Positions 41,760-52,985 of a stretch of DNA of 64,000 bases are shown in pieces. The translations under genes were made by a program, and so were the position numbers. Location: contig JAISXD010000006.1 of the NCBI GenBank assembly GCA_031270665.1, positions 1 through 64,000 of the forward strand, given 5' to 3'. The number at the start of each line of letters is the position of its first letter. The first letter of the stretch is position 1. The DNA is from Tannerellaceae bacterium. GTDB lineage: Bacteria; Bacteroidota; Bacteroidia; Bacteroidales; Tannerellaceae. The notes under the pieces are model-generated. The model searched no databases and was not told where the DNA came from. It saw nothing but the letters and a program-made list of their open reading frames with translations.

Positions 41760-44291
41760 ATGAAAACCAATTATCCGTCATCCGCCCTGCCGACAGAGGC
41801 AGCTTGTGCCAGTTATCCGTCATCCGTCCGCCGCAGGGAAGGCTACAAGGAAAAGCCTCTGCTGCCGGCAGCCCGTATCTTCTATCTGTTATCCGCCCTG
41901 CTTCTGCTGGCAGGTTGCACCCTGCCCCGTCAAAGGCAGGATAATCCGCTCACCTGCTTCTTCGATTCGCCCGCCACCATCTGGGAAGCCACCTTCCCCT
42001 TAGGCAACGGCCGCCTCGGCATGATGCCCGACGGAGGCATAGAAAAAGAAACCATCGTACTCAACGAAATATCCATGTGGTCGGGCGGCAGGCAGGAAAC
42101 CGGCAACCCCTACGCCATCTATGCCCTGCCCGCGATAAGGCGGCTGCTCTTCCAGGGCCGCAACGACGAAGCCCAGGAACTGATGTACCAATCCTTCGTA
42201 TGTAAAGGAGAAGGCAGCGGACAGGGCAGCGGCGCAAACGTCCCCTACGGCTCCTACCAGCTACTGGGCAACCTCACGCTCCACTATACCTATCCTGCCG
42301 GCGCCCCTTCCCCCCTGTCTTCATACCGCCGCGAATTAAACCTCCATAACGCCCTGTCTACCGTTACCTTCTGGAAAGGAGACGTCAGCTACGAGCGCGA
42401 GATGTTCACCTCCTTTGCCGGCGACCTGGGCGTCGTCCACCTGACAGCCAGCGCCGGTGAATCCATCCACTTCCGCCTGGGCCTCAACCGCCCCGAACGC
42501 TGTGAAGTAACAGCCAGCGGTAACGACCTGATCATGCGCGGGCAACTAACCAACGGAACCAACGGGAACGGAGTCCGCTACACAGCCTGCACCCGCGTAC
42601 TGTTACCCCAGGGAGGCAAAATAGAGCAAACCGGCACCACCCTTTCCATTACCGGCGCCACCGAAGCCTTGCTGTTGGTAAGCATGGCAACCGATTATTT
42701 CGGCCAGGATGCCGAAACCGCCGCAATGTCTAAAATAACAGCTTCGGAACAAAAAGACTACGCCACATTAAAGCAGGAACACCTCACCGAATACCAAAAG
42801 ATGTTCGGCCGCGTAAACCTCGATTTAGGCTGGTCCGAAAGAGCCACTCTCCCCATCAATGAACGCCTGCACGCCTTCCGGAAAGATAAGGACGACCCGG
42901 CCTTGGCTGCCCTCTATTTTCAATACGGACGCTACCTGTTGATATCCTCCACCCGCCCCGGTTTATTGCCCCCCAACCTGCAAGGCCTCTGGGCAAACAC
43001 CCTCCAAACACCCTGGAACGGCGACTATCACCTGAACATCAATCTGCAAATGAACCATTGGCCCGCCGAAATAACAAACCTCTCCGAACTTCACCTCCCC
43101 CTGATTGAATGGACCAAACAGCAGGTACCCAGCGGCGAACAGACAGCCAGCCTGTTCTACAACGCCCGTGGCTGGGTAACTCATATCCTGGGAAACGTAT
43201 GGGAGTTTACAGCCCCCGGCGAACACCCTTCCTGGGGAGCCACCAATACGTCGGCAGCCTGGCTGTGCGCCCACCTGTACCAGCATTATCTCTATACATT
43301 AGATAAAAGCTACCTGCAGGAAATCTACCCCGTAATGAAGGGAGCCTCCCTTTTCTTCGTAGATATGCTGGTAGAAGACCCGCGAAGCAACTACCTGGTA
43401 ACCGCCCCCACCACCTCGCCCGAAAACGCCTTCAGGCTGAATGGTAAAAACGTAAATATCTGTGCCGGCTCTACAATGGACAACCAGATAGTCCGTGAGC
43501 TATTCACCAATACAATAGAAGCCGCAACAATTCTGGGTACAGACCCCGAATTGACCGAAGAACTTACCAGCAAACGAAGCAGACTAATGCCAACAACCAT
43601 AGCGCCCGACGGCCGTATCATGGAATGGCTGGAGCCTTTTGAAGAGGCGGAACTACATCATCGCCACGTATCGCACCTGTATGGATTGCATCCGGGAAAT
43701 GAAATTTCCATCAGCAAAACGCCTGCCCTGGCAGAAGCCGCCCGCAAATCCCTTGAAGCGCGTGGCGACCTGAGTACCGGTTGGTCGATGGCTTGGAAGA
43801 TTAACTTTTGGGCGCGCCTGCACGATGGCGACCATGCCTTTAAGCTGCTCGGAGACTTGTTGACTCCCGTCGTCGGTTCAACCGGAGATATGCCGGGTGG
43901 CGGAGGGAGTTATCCCAATCTGTTCTGCGCCCATCCCCCCTTCCAGATTGATGGCAACTTTGGCGCCACGGCAGGTATTGCAGAGATGCTTTTACAAAGC
44001 CAGACGGGAGTTATCGAATTTCTTCCCGCCCTTCCCTCTGCATGGAAAGACGGAAACTTCGAAGGGCTGCGCGTGCGTGGCGGCGGTATCGTTTCGGCCC
44101 GTTGGAAGAATGTTCAATTAACAGAAGCATCGCTCAAAACGCCCCATGCAGGTACATTTAATATCAAATTGCCCGCAAATTCATTGAATCTGGATGTGAA
44201 GCTGAACCAAAAGCGATTGTCGCTACCGGTATCGGATGGCATATTATCTGTTGAAATGAAAGAGGGAGACGAGTTAATGCTTCAATTATAA
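41760..44291 (+). CDS. Glycoside hydrolase family 95 (alpha-L-fucosidase-type) lipoprotein
   Basis: ORF 41553..44291, ATG at 41760; 'FFDSPATIWEATFPLGNGRLGMMPDGGIEKETIVLNEISMWSGGRQE', 'NLQGLWANTLQTPWNGDYHLNINLQMNHWPAE'; lipobox LLLLAGC. Confidence 0.93.
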   Translation: MKTNYPSSALPTEAACASYPSSVRRREGYKEKPLLPAARIFYLLSALLLLAGCTLPRQRQDNPLTCFFDSPATIWEATFPLGNGRLGMMPDGGIEKETIVLNEISMWSGGRQETGNPYAIYALPAIRRLLFQGRNDEAQELMYQSFVCKGEGSGQGSGANVPYGSYQLLGNLTLHYTYPAGAPSPLSSYRRELNLHNALSTVTFWKGDVSYEREMFTSFAGDLGVVHLTASAGESIHFRLGLNRPERCEVTASGNDLIMRGQLTNGTNGNGVRYTACTRVLLPQGGKIEQTGTTLSITGATEALLLVSMATDYFGQDAETAAMSKITASEQKDYATLKQEHLTEYQKMFGRVNLDLGWSERATLPINERLHAFRKDKDDPALAALYFQYGRYLLISSTRPGLLPPNLQGLWANTLQTPWNGDYHLNINLQMNHWPAEITNLSELHLPLIEWTKQQVPSGEQTASLFYNARGWVTHILGNVWEFTAPGEHPSWGATNTSAAWLCAHLYQHYLYTLDKSYLQEIYPVMKGASLFFVDMLVEDPRSNYLVTAPTTSPENAFRLNGKNVNICAGSTMDNQIVRELFTNTIEAATILGTDPELTEELTSKRSRLMPTTIAPDGRIMEWLEPFEEAELHHRHVSHLYGLHPGNEISISKTPALAEAARKSLEARGDLSTGWSMAWKINFWARLHDGDHAFKLLGDLLTPVVGSTGDMPGGGGSYPNLFCAHPPFQIDGNFGATAGIAEMLLQSQTGVIEFLPALPSAWKDGNFEGLRVRGGGIVSARWKNVQLTEASLKTPHAGTFNIKLPANSLNLDVKLNQKRLSLPVSDGILSVEMKEGDELMLQL

Positions 44292-44300
44292 AAAAGAAAA

Positions 44301-44374
44301 GGTTGTCATCACGACAACCAATCTTCATTGCTAACCTTAAATCTAATACCATGAAAAACACAGTGCAAATATAA
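44301..44374 (+). other. Hairpin GGTTGTC-ATCAC-GACAACC plus A-rich leader and mini-ORF MKNTVQI*
   Basis: Perfect 7-bp stem 44301-44319; ATG 44351..TAA 44374. Confidence 0.5.
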
Positions 44375-44457
44375 GGGTTTTATGTTATGCAGCATAATTA
44401 TTCGGCATAAAATTGTTTTGATTAACAATATTTAGCGAAAACAGGGAGTAGGATTAC

Positions 44458-45363
44458 TTACTTCGTTTGCCTGAAGTAATTCTCTACCTGTTCAAACGTG
44501 GTATCTTTTAGTATCACTCTTTTGTCTTTATCTAACAGGTATAAAGTGGGGATTGCCTTTAAGTCATATATCTCTTCGTTTTGTACCTTAGCGCCTTTAT
44601 CGTAAGCGTTTATCCATTCGCCGGGAACTTGCGTCAGGTACATGTTCCATTCGGCCAGGTCTTCGTCGGGATAAACGGCTACTATCGTTAACCTTTTTTC
44701 CTGCATCAGGTAATTGACGCTCAATGAAGACGTCAATTGTTCCATAATCTCTTTACAGGTATGACAGCCCGGATTATAAAAAAAGAGAAGCGTGTAATCC
44801 GACCGGATCGCATAGAGCGTCTCGTTTTTGCCGTTAGCCAGCGTGTAGGTAAAATCAGTGGCTTTTTCTCCAACCTGGTTTTTCCGTACCAGTTCCAACA
44901 GATGGGCCGGACGTATCTTTTCAGTTACGACCGGAGAAGCGAGCATCGCCTCAAGTACGGGAATATATAGTTCGTCGTTACGCATGGGAGAATTGGGATC
45001 GTATAAGTATTTCTCATACAGATTTGTGAAATACGTAAACATGGCCGAATCAACAGCTGCTTTTTTCAACATATCTTTTATAGCGGCAGACGATACGGCA
45101 TCCGAAACAAGAAAAAGCACATCAATGTAATCAACCAAAGCCTGTTCGGTTATTTGCGGCAGATGTATATAAGCCGTGTCGGCAAAATCGAAATTATCCC
45201 AATAATGTTTGGCAAGATAGTTAGCCCTGTCTGTATGCTCTACAATCATACTTGGAATATTTACCATCTGAAATGCAACCTTTTCAGTAGTTGTATTTTT
45301 GCTCTGTTGCCCGTTACAATTCAAGAATACGAACAAAGACAAAGAAAGAAAGATATACTTCAT
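44458..45363 (-). CDS. DUF5106/thioredoxin-like lipoprotein
   Basis: 301 aa; lipobox 'FVFLNCNG'; 'LLFFYNPGCHTCKEIMEQL' thioredoxin-like CxxC. Confidence 0.8.
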   Translation of the reverse strand: MKYIFLSLSLFVFLNCNGQQSKNTTTEKVAFQMVNIPSMIVEHTDRANYLAKHYWDNFDFADTAYIHLPQITEQALVDYIDVLFLVSDAVSSAAIKDMLKKAAVDSAMFTYFTNLYEKYLYDPNSPMRNDELYIPVLEAMLASPVVTEKIRPAHLLELVRKNQVGEKATDFTYTLANGKNETLYAIRSDYTLLFFYNPGCHTCKEIMEQLTSSLSVNYLMQEKRLTIVAVYPDEDLAEWNMYLTQVPGEWINAYDKGAKVQNEEIYDLKAIPTLYLLDKDKRVILKDTTFEQVENYFRQTK

Positions 45364-45508
45364 GCTGTTATATTTTATTCAATAAGACAAATATACACAT
45401 TTTATATTATCGTAAGGTTTTATCTATTTTTTACTTTTATGAAATAGCCATTTGATACCGTTTGTTTTTTAGTTATTTTTGCCTTTGTATTTCGCATTTT
45501 GAAATTTA

Positions 45509-47461
45509 ATGATCGATCAACCCACTATAGACCGTATATTGGATGCTGCGAATATTGTAGATGTAGTGTCTGAATTTGTTACCCTGCGCCGGCGTGGGGT
45601 TAATTATGTTGGGTTATGCCCTTTTCATCAGGATAAGTCGCCATCGTTTTATGTTTCTCCGGCAAAGAATATTTGTAAATGTTTTGCTTGTGGGGAGGGA
45701 GGAACAGCCGTGCATTTTATTATGAAGCACGAACAACTGGATTATTTTGATGCGCTTCGGTTCCTGGCTAAGAAATATCATATTGATATACAGGAGCGGG
45801 AACTGACGGACGAAGAGAAGCAAGTACGCAGCGACCGTGAAAGTATGCTGATTGTTAATAATTGGGCTCAAAAGTATTTTATCACACAATTACACGAACA
45901 TGCAGACGGCGCAAATATCGGATTGCGTTATTTTAAAGAAAGAGGCTTCAGAGACGATATCATCAGTAAATTCTGCTTAGGATACAGCCTGGATGAGCGG
46001 GATGCTCTCTATAAAGCGGCTATACAGGCAGGTTATAGAAAAGAGTTTCTGGAGAAAACCGGATTGGTTATAACCTATGAAAACGGTTCGGTAAGCGACC
46101 GGTTCCGCGGGCGTGTGATGTTTCCGGTTCATTCCCTGAGCGGGAAAGTGGTTGCTTTTGGCGGGCGTGTACTGAAAAAGGATGAGAAAACAGCCAAATA
46201 TGTTAATTCGCCGGAAAGTGAGATTTATCATAAGAGTAATGAACTGTATGGTATTTTCTTTGCTAAACAAGCGATTGTAAAGGTAGATAAATGTTATTTG
46301 GTAGAGGGATACACAGATGTGATATCCATGCACCAGGCAGGAATTGAAAATGTAGTAGCCTCGTCGGGCACTGCTTTGACACAACCGCAGATCAGGTTGA
46401 TTCATCGTTTTACCGAGAATATAACGGTTCTGTATGATGGAGACGCTGCCGGTATAAAAGCAGCTCTGAGGGGGATTGACTTATTGCTTGACGAGGGATT
46501 AAATGTAAAAGTAGTATTGCTTCCCGATGGAGAAGACCCTGATTCATTCGCCCGGAAACATAATTCGAGCCGGTTTATTGATTTTATAAAAGAAAATGAG
46601 ACGGATTTTATCCGTTTTAAAACGCGGCTGTTGCTGGATGAGGCAGGCGATGACCCGGTAAAACGATCGTCATTAATAACGGATATTATCCGTACGGTAG
46701 CCATTATTCCGGATAATATTGCGCGTACCTTATATATAAGGGAATGTAGCGGGATGATGGAAATTGATGAACGGCTTTTATTAAATGAAGTAAATAAGAT
46801 CCGTTTACGAAATAATGAAAAACAGCCAACAGCCCCGGTGATAGAAACAGCCCCGGCAGCAGCGCCACAACCGCCGGATGCCAAACCGCCGGAGCATTCT
46901 CCCTTTGAAGGACTGGAGTTGGCCCTGCTTCGTTATGTCGTACGATATGGAGAGAAGATATTGTATGAATATGAATATGAAGAAACCAATGAAAAAGTAA
47001 TCATCCGGGTGGCTGAATATATCCGTTCCGAACTCAAAGAAGATGATATGCCTTTTATAAACCCGCTTTATCGGAAGATGCTGGATGAAGCGGATGCCTC
47101 CTGCCGGGAGGATAATTTTGTTGCCTCCCGTTATTTCCTGGCGCATCAGGATGCGTCGGTGAGCCAGTTGGCTGCCGATTTGATAAGTGAGAAATACCAG
47201 CTCAGTAAATACCATGCAAAATTCCAGGAGATAAAAAAAGAAGAAGATTCGCTCCATCAGATGATATCGCATGATGTATTTGGTTTTAAAGAAGCCTATA
47301 TTCGTAAACAAATAAATGAGATTGGCTTAAAAATAAAGGAATTACAGAAGACGGCTGATTTAGGGCAGGTAGTAACCCTGATGAAAGAGCAAGATGAACT
47401 AAATGAAATAAAGAAGGCGCTTAACAAAAGAATAGGAGAGCGCATCATATTAAAAATGTAA
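45509..47461 (+). CDS. dnaG: DNA primase
   Basis: 650 aa; zinc-binding 'CPFHQDKSPSFYVSPAKNICKCFACGEGG', Toprim 'LVEGYTDVISMHQAGIENVVASSGTALT'. Confidence 0.97.
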   Translation: MIDQPTIDRILDAANIVDVVSEFVTLRRRGVNYVGLCPFHQDKSPSFYVSPAKNICKCFACGEGGTAVHFIMKHEQLDYFDALRFLAKKYHIDIQERELTDEEKQVRSDRESMLIVNNWAQKYFITQLHEHADGANIGLRYFKERGFRDDIISKFCLGYSLDERDALYKAAIQAGYRKEFLEKTGLVITYENGSVSDRFRGRVMFPVHSLSGKVVAFGGRVLKKDEKTAKYVNSPESEIYHKSNELYGIFFAKQAIVKVDKCYLVEGYTDVISMHQAGIENVVASSGTALTQPQIRLIHRFTENITVLYDGDAAGIKAALRGIDLLLDEGLNVKVVLLPDGEDPDSFARKHNSSRFIDFIKENETDFIRFKTRLLLDEAGDDPVKRSSLITDIIRTVAIIPDNIARTLYIRECSGMMEIDERLLLNEVNKIRLRNNEKQPTAPVIETAPAAAPQPPDAKPPEHSPFEGLELALLRYVVRYGEKILYEYEYEETNEKVIIRVAEYIRSELKEDDMPFINPLYRKMLDEADASCREDNFVASRYFLAHQDASVSQLAADLISEKYQLSKYHAKFQEIKKEEDSLHQMISHDVFGFKEAYIRKQINEIGLKIKELQKTADLGQVVTLMKEQDELNEIKKALNKRIGERIILKM

Positions 47462-47474
47462 TAAAAAACGGCGT

Positions 47475-48401
47475 ATGTATTTTTTAGAAGCAGAAGATGT
47501 GGTTAAACAATTTTCCGGGCATTTAGCCTTGAATAAAGTAAGTATTCAGGTGCCGCCGGGAAAAATATTCGGGCTGCTTGGCCCTAACGGGGCAGGAAAA
47601 ACCACACTCCTTCGTATTATCAATCGTATTACAGCTCCCGATAGTGGAAGTATTCGTTTTAATGGCTTGGAGTCGAAGCCGGAGGATGTTTTCCGTATCG
47701 GATATATGCCCGAAGAAAGGGGCTTATATAAAAAAATGAAAGTAGGAGAGCAGGCTATTTATCTGGCGCGTTTAAAGGGATTATCGTATCCGGAAGCTAA
47801 AAAGCGTCTGACGAAGTGGTTCGACAAGTTTGAAATCACCTCCTGGTGGAACCGTAAACTGGAAGAACTCTCTAAAGGGATGCAACAGAAGATACAGTTT
47901 ATTATCACGGTCATTCATGAACCGGAATTATTAATATTTGACGAACCATTCAGCGGTTTTGACCCTGTAAATGCAGACCGTGTGAAACAAGAAATATTGG
48001 AGTTGAAATATTTGGGCCATACCATCATCTTCTCAACGCATAATATGGCGTCGGTAGAAGAAATATGTGACGGGATAGCTTTAATAGACCGTTCGAAGGT
48101 AGTACTTTCCGGTGAAGTAAATGAAATACGAAACCGTTTTAAGTCAAATATATTAAACGTGTCGCTTCGTTGGGAAGGAGGCATATTCAGCATTGATTCA
48201 AATTATTATACGGTTTTGAGCGCGAAGGCTCAAGCCGGCGAAATAAAAATGCGCATACGGAAAAATCCGGGAGCTGGTAATTCGGAAATAATAACAGAGT
48301 TGAGCGGGGCGCATGAAATAATGTCTTTTGCCGAAGAATTGCCTTCTATGAATGATATCTTTATTAACACCGTTTCAGGTACTAATTCTACACAAATATG
48401 A
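47475..48401 (+). CDS. ABC transporter ATP-binding protein (NatA-like)
   Basis: 308 aa; 'GLLGPNGAGKTTLLRIINRI', 'ELSKGMQQKIQFIITVIHEPELLIFDEPFSGFDPV'. Confidence 0.93.
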   Translation: MYFLEAEDVVKQFSGHLALNKVSIQVPPGKIFGLLGPNGAGKTTLLRIINRITAPDSGSIRFNGLESKPEDVFRIGYMPEERGLYKKMKVGEQAIYLARLKGLSYPEAKKRLTKWFDKFEITSWWNRKLEELSKGMQQKIQFIITVIHEPELLIFDEPFSGFDPVNADRVKQEILELKYLGHTIIFSTHNMASVEEICDGIALIDRSKVVLSGEVNEIRNRFKSNILNVSLRWEGGIFSIDSNYYTVLSAKAQAGEIKMRIRKNPGAGNSEIITELSGAHEIMSFAEELPSMNDIFINTVSGTNSTQI

Positions 48402-49726
48402 ATAAGATAGGAATTATTATAAGAAGAGAGTATTTAAGGCGTGTAAGTAAAAAATCATTTTTACTGGTTACGTTTCTGATGCCTTTTATGGTTGCGGCCC
48501 TGGTCTTTGTGCCTTTGTGGCTGTCTTCCATCCGGAGTGATGAAGTAAAGACGGTAGCCGTTATGGATACAACAGGCAAATATGTTTCCTTATTTGAAGA
48601 TACGGGAAATTTTCGATTTATAAATAGCGATAAATCACTGAATGATTATCGGAACAGTGATAATAAGGAAATATTTGCTTTCCTGAATATCACAGGCGAT
48701 TTGCTCCAAAATCCGAAAGCAGCGACCCTTTATTCCGAAAAACAGATTCCCGGAGAACTAAGCCGCCTTGTGAACCAAACATTGGAAAGAGTATTGGAGG
48801 AAGAAAAACTTACGTCATTCAATATTCCAAACCTGCGAGAGATCATAAATGAAAGTAAGGTTGATTTCAGTGTGCAAACCATTAAGTGGGGCGCCGATGG
48901 AAGTGAGAACACCTCATCTGCCATGGTAGCCTCTGTTCTTGGTATGATATTTACCTTAGTTGTCTATATGTTTATTGTTGCGTATGGCTCGATGGTGATG
49001 CAAGGGGTGATGGAAGAAAAAACGAACCGGATCGTTGAACTGATGATTTCTTCGGTGCGCCCTTTTGATTTGATGATGGGGAAAATCATAGGTATTGCCT
49101 TTGTCGGGCTGACCCAACTATTTCTTTGGGGGATAATGACGTCTGCTTTAGTAGCAGGAGGAACCTTTCTACTGGGAGGCGGAGCAACAGATACTTCGAA
49201 TGTACAACAGGGCATGTCAATGGCACAGGGCGGTATGTTGATGCAGCCCGGTGTGAATATGGCTGCCATGCAAGAGGTAAACGAGTGGTTGGGTATTATC
49301 CATTCGATTAACTTTGTTGAAATCGGAATTTTCTTTATTCTTTATTTCATCGGAGGATACTTATTATATGCCGCTATTTTTGCGGCTATAGGCTCAGCTA
49401 TCAACCAGCAGGAAGATTCGAACCAGTTTATTGCGCCGGTTATGGTGTTTATGGTTTTTGCCTTGTATGCCGGTATATACAGTATAGACAATCCCGATGG
49501 ACCTTTGGCTTTCTGGTGTTCTATGATACCCTTCACTTCTCCGGTTGTAATGATGGTGCGCCTCCCTTATGATGTACCTGTATGGGAACTGCTTGTATCG
49601 GTAGCTCTCTTGTTTGCCACGGCTTTGGCAATTACCTGGCTTTCGGCTAAGATTTATCGTGTAGGTATCCTTATGTATGGTAAAAAGCCGAGTATAAAAG
49701 AAATGATTAAATGGGTGAAATATTAA
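48398..49726 (+). CDS. ABC-2 type permease (NatB-like)
   Basis: 442 aa; '[42 protein letters not shown]'; overlaps ATPase stop. Confidence 0.92.
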   Translation: MNKIGIIIRREYLRRVSKKSFLLVTFLMPFMVAALVFVPLWLSSIRSDEVKTVAVMDTTGKYVSLFEDTGNFRFINSDKSLNDYRNSDNKEIFAFLNITGDLLQNPKAATLYSEKQIPGELSRLVNQTLERVLEEEKLTSFNIPNLREIINESKVDFSVQTIKWGADGSENTSSAMVASVLGMIFTLVVYMFIVAYGSMVMQGVMEEKTNRIVELMISSVRPFDLMMGKIIGIAFVGLTQLFLWGIMTSALVAGGTFLLGGGATDTSNVQQGMSMAQGGMLMQPGVNMAAMQEVNEWLGIIHSINFVEIGIFFILYFIGGYLLYAAIFAAIGSAINQQEDSNQFIAPVMVFMVFALYAGIYSIDNPDGPLAFWCSMIPFTSPVVMMVRLPYDVPVWELLVSVALLFATALAITWLSAKIYRVGILMYGKKPSIKEMIKWVKY

Positions 49727-50328
49727 GAAGAAGCGAGCTGAAGATTAATGTCTTCGATATACGATAATATGGCCTCTTTTCCTTCTTTCTTTTCGGCCGA
49801 TGAAACAAATATGGGGGGAAGTTCCTCCCATATTTCCAATAATTTGTCCTGATATACCTTTATGTTTTCCTGTAGCCGCCCTTTTCCCACCTTATCTGTT
49901 TTAGTGAATATAATAGAAAAAGGGATATCATTTTCGCCTAACCATTCCATGAATTCCAAATCAATCTTTTGCGGAGCATGGCGGCAGTCAAGCAATACAA
50001 AAAGATTGGTAAGCTGTTCGCGCTCCAGAATATAGTCTTCTATAATATGGCGGATTTTTTCTTTACCTTCCTTTCCCCGCTGCGCATACCCATATCCGGG
50101 CAAGTCTACCAGATACCACTTCTGATTGATGATAAAATGATTGATCAATTGTGTCTTACCCGGCCGCTGAGAAGTTAGAGCCAATCCCTTTTTGTTTGTC
50201 AACATATTAATTAAAGACGATTTGCCTACATTACTTCGCCCTATAAAAGCATATTCCGGTACATTCCCTTCAGGACACTTTTTTACATCCGTATTGCTAA
50301 TAACAAATTCAGCGCTTTTGATTTCCAT
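49723..50328 (-). CDS. engB: Ribosome biogenesis GTP-binding protein EngB/YsxC
   Basis: ORF 49723..50343, probable start MEIKSAEFV at 50328; '[40 protein letters not shown]'. Confidence 0.95.
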   Translation of the reverse strand: MEIKSAEFVISNTDVKKCPEGNVPEYAFIGRSNVGKSSLINMLTNKKGLALTSQRPGKTQLINHFIINQKWYLVDLPGYGYAQRGKEGKEKIRHIIEDYILEREQLTNLFVLLDCRHAPQKIDLEFMEWLGENDIPFSIIFTKTDKVGKGRLQENIKVYQDKLLEIWEELPPIFVSSAEKKEGKEAILSYIEDINLQLASS

Positions 50329-51778
50329 ATTCTTTACCTCCATTACTATTTAACCACAATCCCACAAACGTAATGCCGCCATTAATCATTAACATTTCAT
50401 AGCTGAAAACATATCCGGTATACGACCGTATCACGTAATCGATAGTGAAACAAATCAGCGGCGAGACGATACATATATAAGGCACATATTTGTCGCAAGG
50501 TTTCCTTCTGGTGAAAAGCCCGAATAAGAATAATCCTAATAATGGGCCATATGTATAAGATGCGATCATATAAATAGCATCAATAACACTCCGGCTATTA
50601 AGTGCTTTGAATATTAATATGATGACGACAAATAAGACAGATATCATTAAATGTATGTTAAGCCGGATGCGTTTTGCTTTTTCCGCCTCTTTCTTTTCAA
50701 CACCCAAAATGTCAACACAAAAAGAGGTTGTAAGCGCCGTTAATGCCGAATCGGCGCTACTGAATGCTGCAGCAATAATGCCGACAGTAAAGAATATCAG
50801 GATAGAATTTCCCAATATACCGGACGTACAGAACATAGGCAGGATGTCGTCATTTAAAGCAGGCAATGAAATGTTTTGCCGGGCGGCAAAGGTAAGAAGT
50901 AATGCGCCTAAAGAAAGAAACAGGAAATTAACCGGCGTAAAAGCAAATCCATAGGTATACATATTCTTTTGTGCATCCTTTAAACTTTTGCAGGATAAAT
51001 TCTTTTGCATCATATCCTGATCCAACCCGGTCATAACAATGGTGATAAATATCCCACTGAAAAATTGCTTAACAAAATGCTGTGTACTATGCCAGTCGTT
51101 AAATTCAAAGATGCGGTAATGCGGGCTGCCTGCCAACGTTTGTACCATACCATTAAAAGAAAGTCCCATAGCGTCTTTCACTTGCCAGATAATAACAATC
51201 AACATGGCAATCAGGCAGATGGCTTGTAATGTATCTGTCCATATAATCGTTTTAATGCCGCTGCGACAGGTATACAGCCACACTAACGCAATACTTAAAA
51301 TCGTTGTTGCCCAAAAAGGAATATTCCAAGCGCCAAAAACGTAGGTTTGAAGAATGAGGACTACCAGATAGAGCCGTGCAGCAGCGCCTACTATTTTAGA
51401 AAGTAGAAAAAAGGAAGCACCGGTTTGGTAACTTCTTCTCCCAATACGTGTTTCAAGATATGAATAGATAGAGGTGAGTTGTAATTTATAATAGAGCGGA
51501 AGCAATACTTTTGCAATCAGGATATAGCCGAAGAAAAAACCCAAAACAGTTTGCATATACGTCATATTGATACTGCGCACCATCCCTGGAACCGAAACGA
51601 AAGTGACGCCCGAAAGAGAAGTCCCAATCATTCCAATCGATACGATAAACCAGGGAGACTGGCGATTACCTAAAAAGAATGCATCATTTCCGCTGTTTTT
51701 TCTTCCGGTGAAATAGGATATTAATAGTAATATGCCAAAATAGGCGGCGATGATACATAAGATAAAATAACTGCTCAT
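50309..51778 (-). CDS. Sodium:solute symporter (SSS family)
   Basis: 489 aa; '[24 protein letters not shown]', '[26 protein letters not shown]'. Confidence 0.92.
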   Translation of the reverse strand: MSSYFILCIIAAYFGILLLISYFTGRKNSGNDAFFLGNRQSPWFIVSIGMIGTSLSGVTFVSVPGMVRSINMTYMQTVLGFFFGYILIAKVLLPLYYKLQLTSIYSYLETRIGRRSYQTGASFFLLSKIVGAAARLYLVVLILQTYVFGAWNIPFWATTILSIALVWLYTCRSGIKTIIWTDTLQAICLIAMLIVIIWQVKDAMGLSFNGMVQTLAGSPHYRIFEFNDWHSTQHFVKQFFSGIFITIVMTGLDQDMMQKNLSCKSLKDAQKNMYTYGFAFTPVNFLFLSLGALLLTFAARQNISLPALNDDILPMFCTSGILGNSILIFFTVGIIAAAFSSADSALTALTTSFCVDILGVEKKEAEKAKRIRLNIHLMISVLFVVIILIFKALNSRSVIDAIYMIASYTYGPLLGLFLFGLFTRRKPCDKYVPYICIVSPLICFTIDYVIRSYTGYVFSYEMLMINGGITFVGLWLNSNGGKEYGNQKR

Positions 51779-51852
51779 ACCGTTTGTTACTTATCAAAAT
51801 GGCAACAAATATAGCAAAAACAAAAAAAACTTACTTCCTTTCTCCTTAAATT

Positions 51853-52887
51853 AACGTGAGTTCGATATAATATTTAGAACAAGCAAAGTTGTTTATCATC
51901 TATAAAATCGACCTTAATAGATGGTTTTTTAGGCAAAAAGCTATAAGCTAATAGTCCCGCTATCAGATTTGTAATAAAATTTGCAAAACATCTGTGGCGG
52001 GTATGCTCTATCTGGCAGATGTTTTTGAGTTCATCGTTCACGGATTCAATGACGGCTCTTTTTCTAAGCATCACTCTGTCTTGTAATGGTAGTTCTCCCC
52101 CTTTCATATTGTTCCTCATTTTAGCGACAAAATGAATTCCATCAACAAATAGTATATCTGCTAGTTTCTGTGATATATACCCTCTATCGGCGTAAAGTTT
52201 GCCTGAGACATTGTGGATGAAACTTTCCATTGAAAGCGGTTGGCGGTCATCCACGTTGCCTTGAGTGATCACAAAGCTAAGGATTTCTCCTTTGTCATTG
52301 ATAATGATATGAAGCTTGAAGCCAAAGAACCAGCCTAAGGTGCTTTTGCCTTTAGTGGCAATACCATCAAATACTTGATGTTGATGTTCCCGTTTGATAT
52401 GACAAACTTTCAAGGCGGTTGAATCGATAAAACTGATGCCGGTACATTTACCCATACGACATGTTTTGAGGAATATAACCAAAGGCAAAAGTACTTGCTG
52501 TTGCAACTCTACAAAGCGATTGTAGGATACCAGCAGTGGAAATGAATCTTTCATGTGTTGACAAACATAAAATAGGTAAAATGCTTTCAGATGACGCATT
52601 CCGCTTAAGTGAAAGGTAATTAATATTGTCATCACTTCGCTATTGGACAGGCGATTAGGCTTATTTCTGTGCTTTTTACCCGTATCTTCATTCAAAAAGT
52701 GTTTTTTGAAGGTCACATCAAATTCTTTTGAAAATTCATCGCTTAAATAGAATATTTCCGTAACTTCGTTAGATGTTAGCATGGTAGTAAAAATTGGTTA
52801 TTTATTTGTAATTCAACGCTATAAATATAGCTGTTTTTTGCTATCCATGCTAGTTTTTTACCCGTTTTCTTATATCGAACTCACGTT
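51853..52887 (-). mobile_element. IS982-family insertion sequence with 18-bp terminal inverted repeats
   Basis: Left end AACGTGAGTTCGATATAA (51853-51870), right end TTATATCGAACTCACGTT (52870-52887), perfect inverted match, enclosing one full-length transposase ORF. Confidence 0.93.
51874..52782 (-). CDS. IS982-family DDE transposase
   Basis: 302 aa; 'NRLSNSEVMTILITFHLSGMRHLKAFYLFYV...SFIDSTALKVCHIKR...GKSTLGWFFGFKLHIIINDKGEILSFVITQGNVDDRQP'. Confidence 0.93.
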   Translation of the reverse strand: MLTSNEVTEIFYLSDEFSKEFDVTFKKHFLNEDTGKKHRNKPNRLSNSEVMTILITFHLSGMRHLKAFYLFYVCQHMKDSFPLLVSYNRFVELQQQVLLPLVIFLKTCRMGKCTGISFIDSTALKVCHIKREHQHQVFDGIATKGKSTLGWFFGFKLHIIINDKGEILSFVITQGNVDDRQPLSMESFIHNVSGKLYADRGYISQKLADILFVDGIHFVAKMRNNMKGGELPLQDRVMLRKRAVIESVNDELKNICQIEHTRHRCFANFITNLIAGLLAYSFLPKKPSIKVDFIDDKQLCLF

Positions 52888-52985
52888 ATATTAGCTATAA
52901 AACAGCGTATTACACTTGTCGCGAATCTAAGAACACGCATCTGTTCTATCTTTTTATTCGGTGGGAAACTTGAGTATATATTGAT

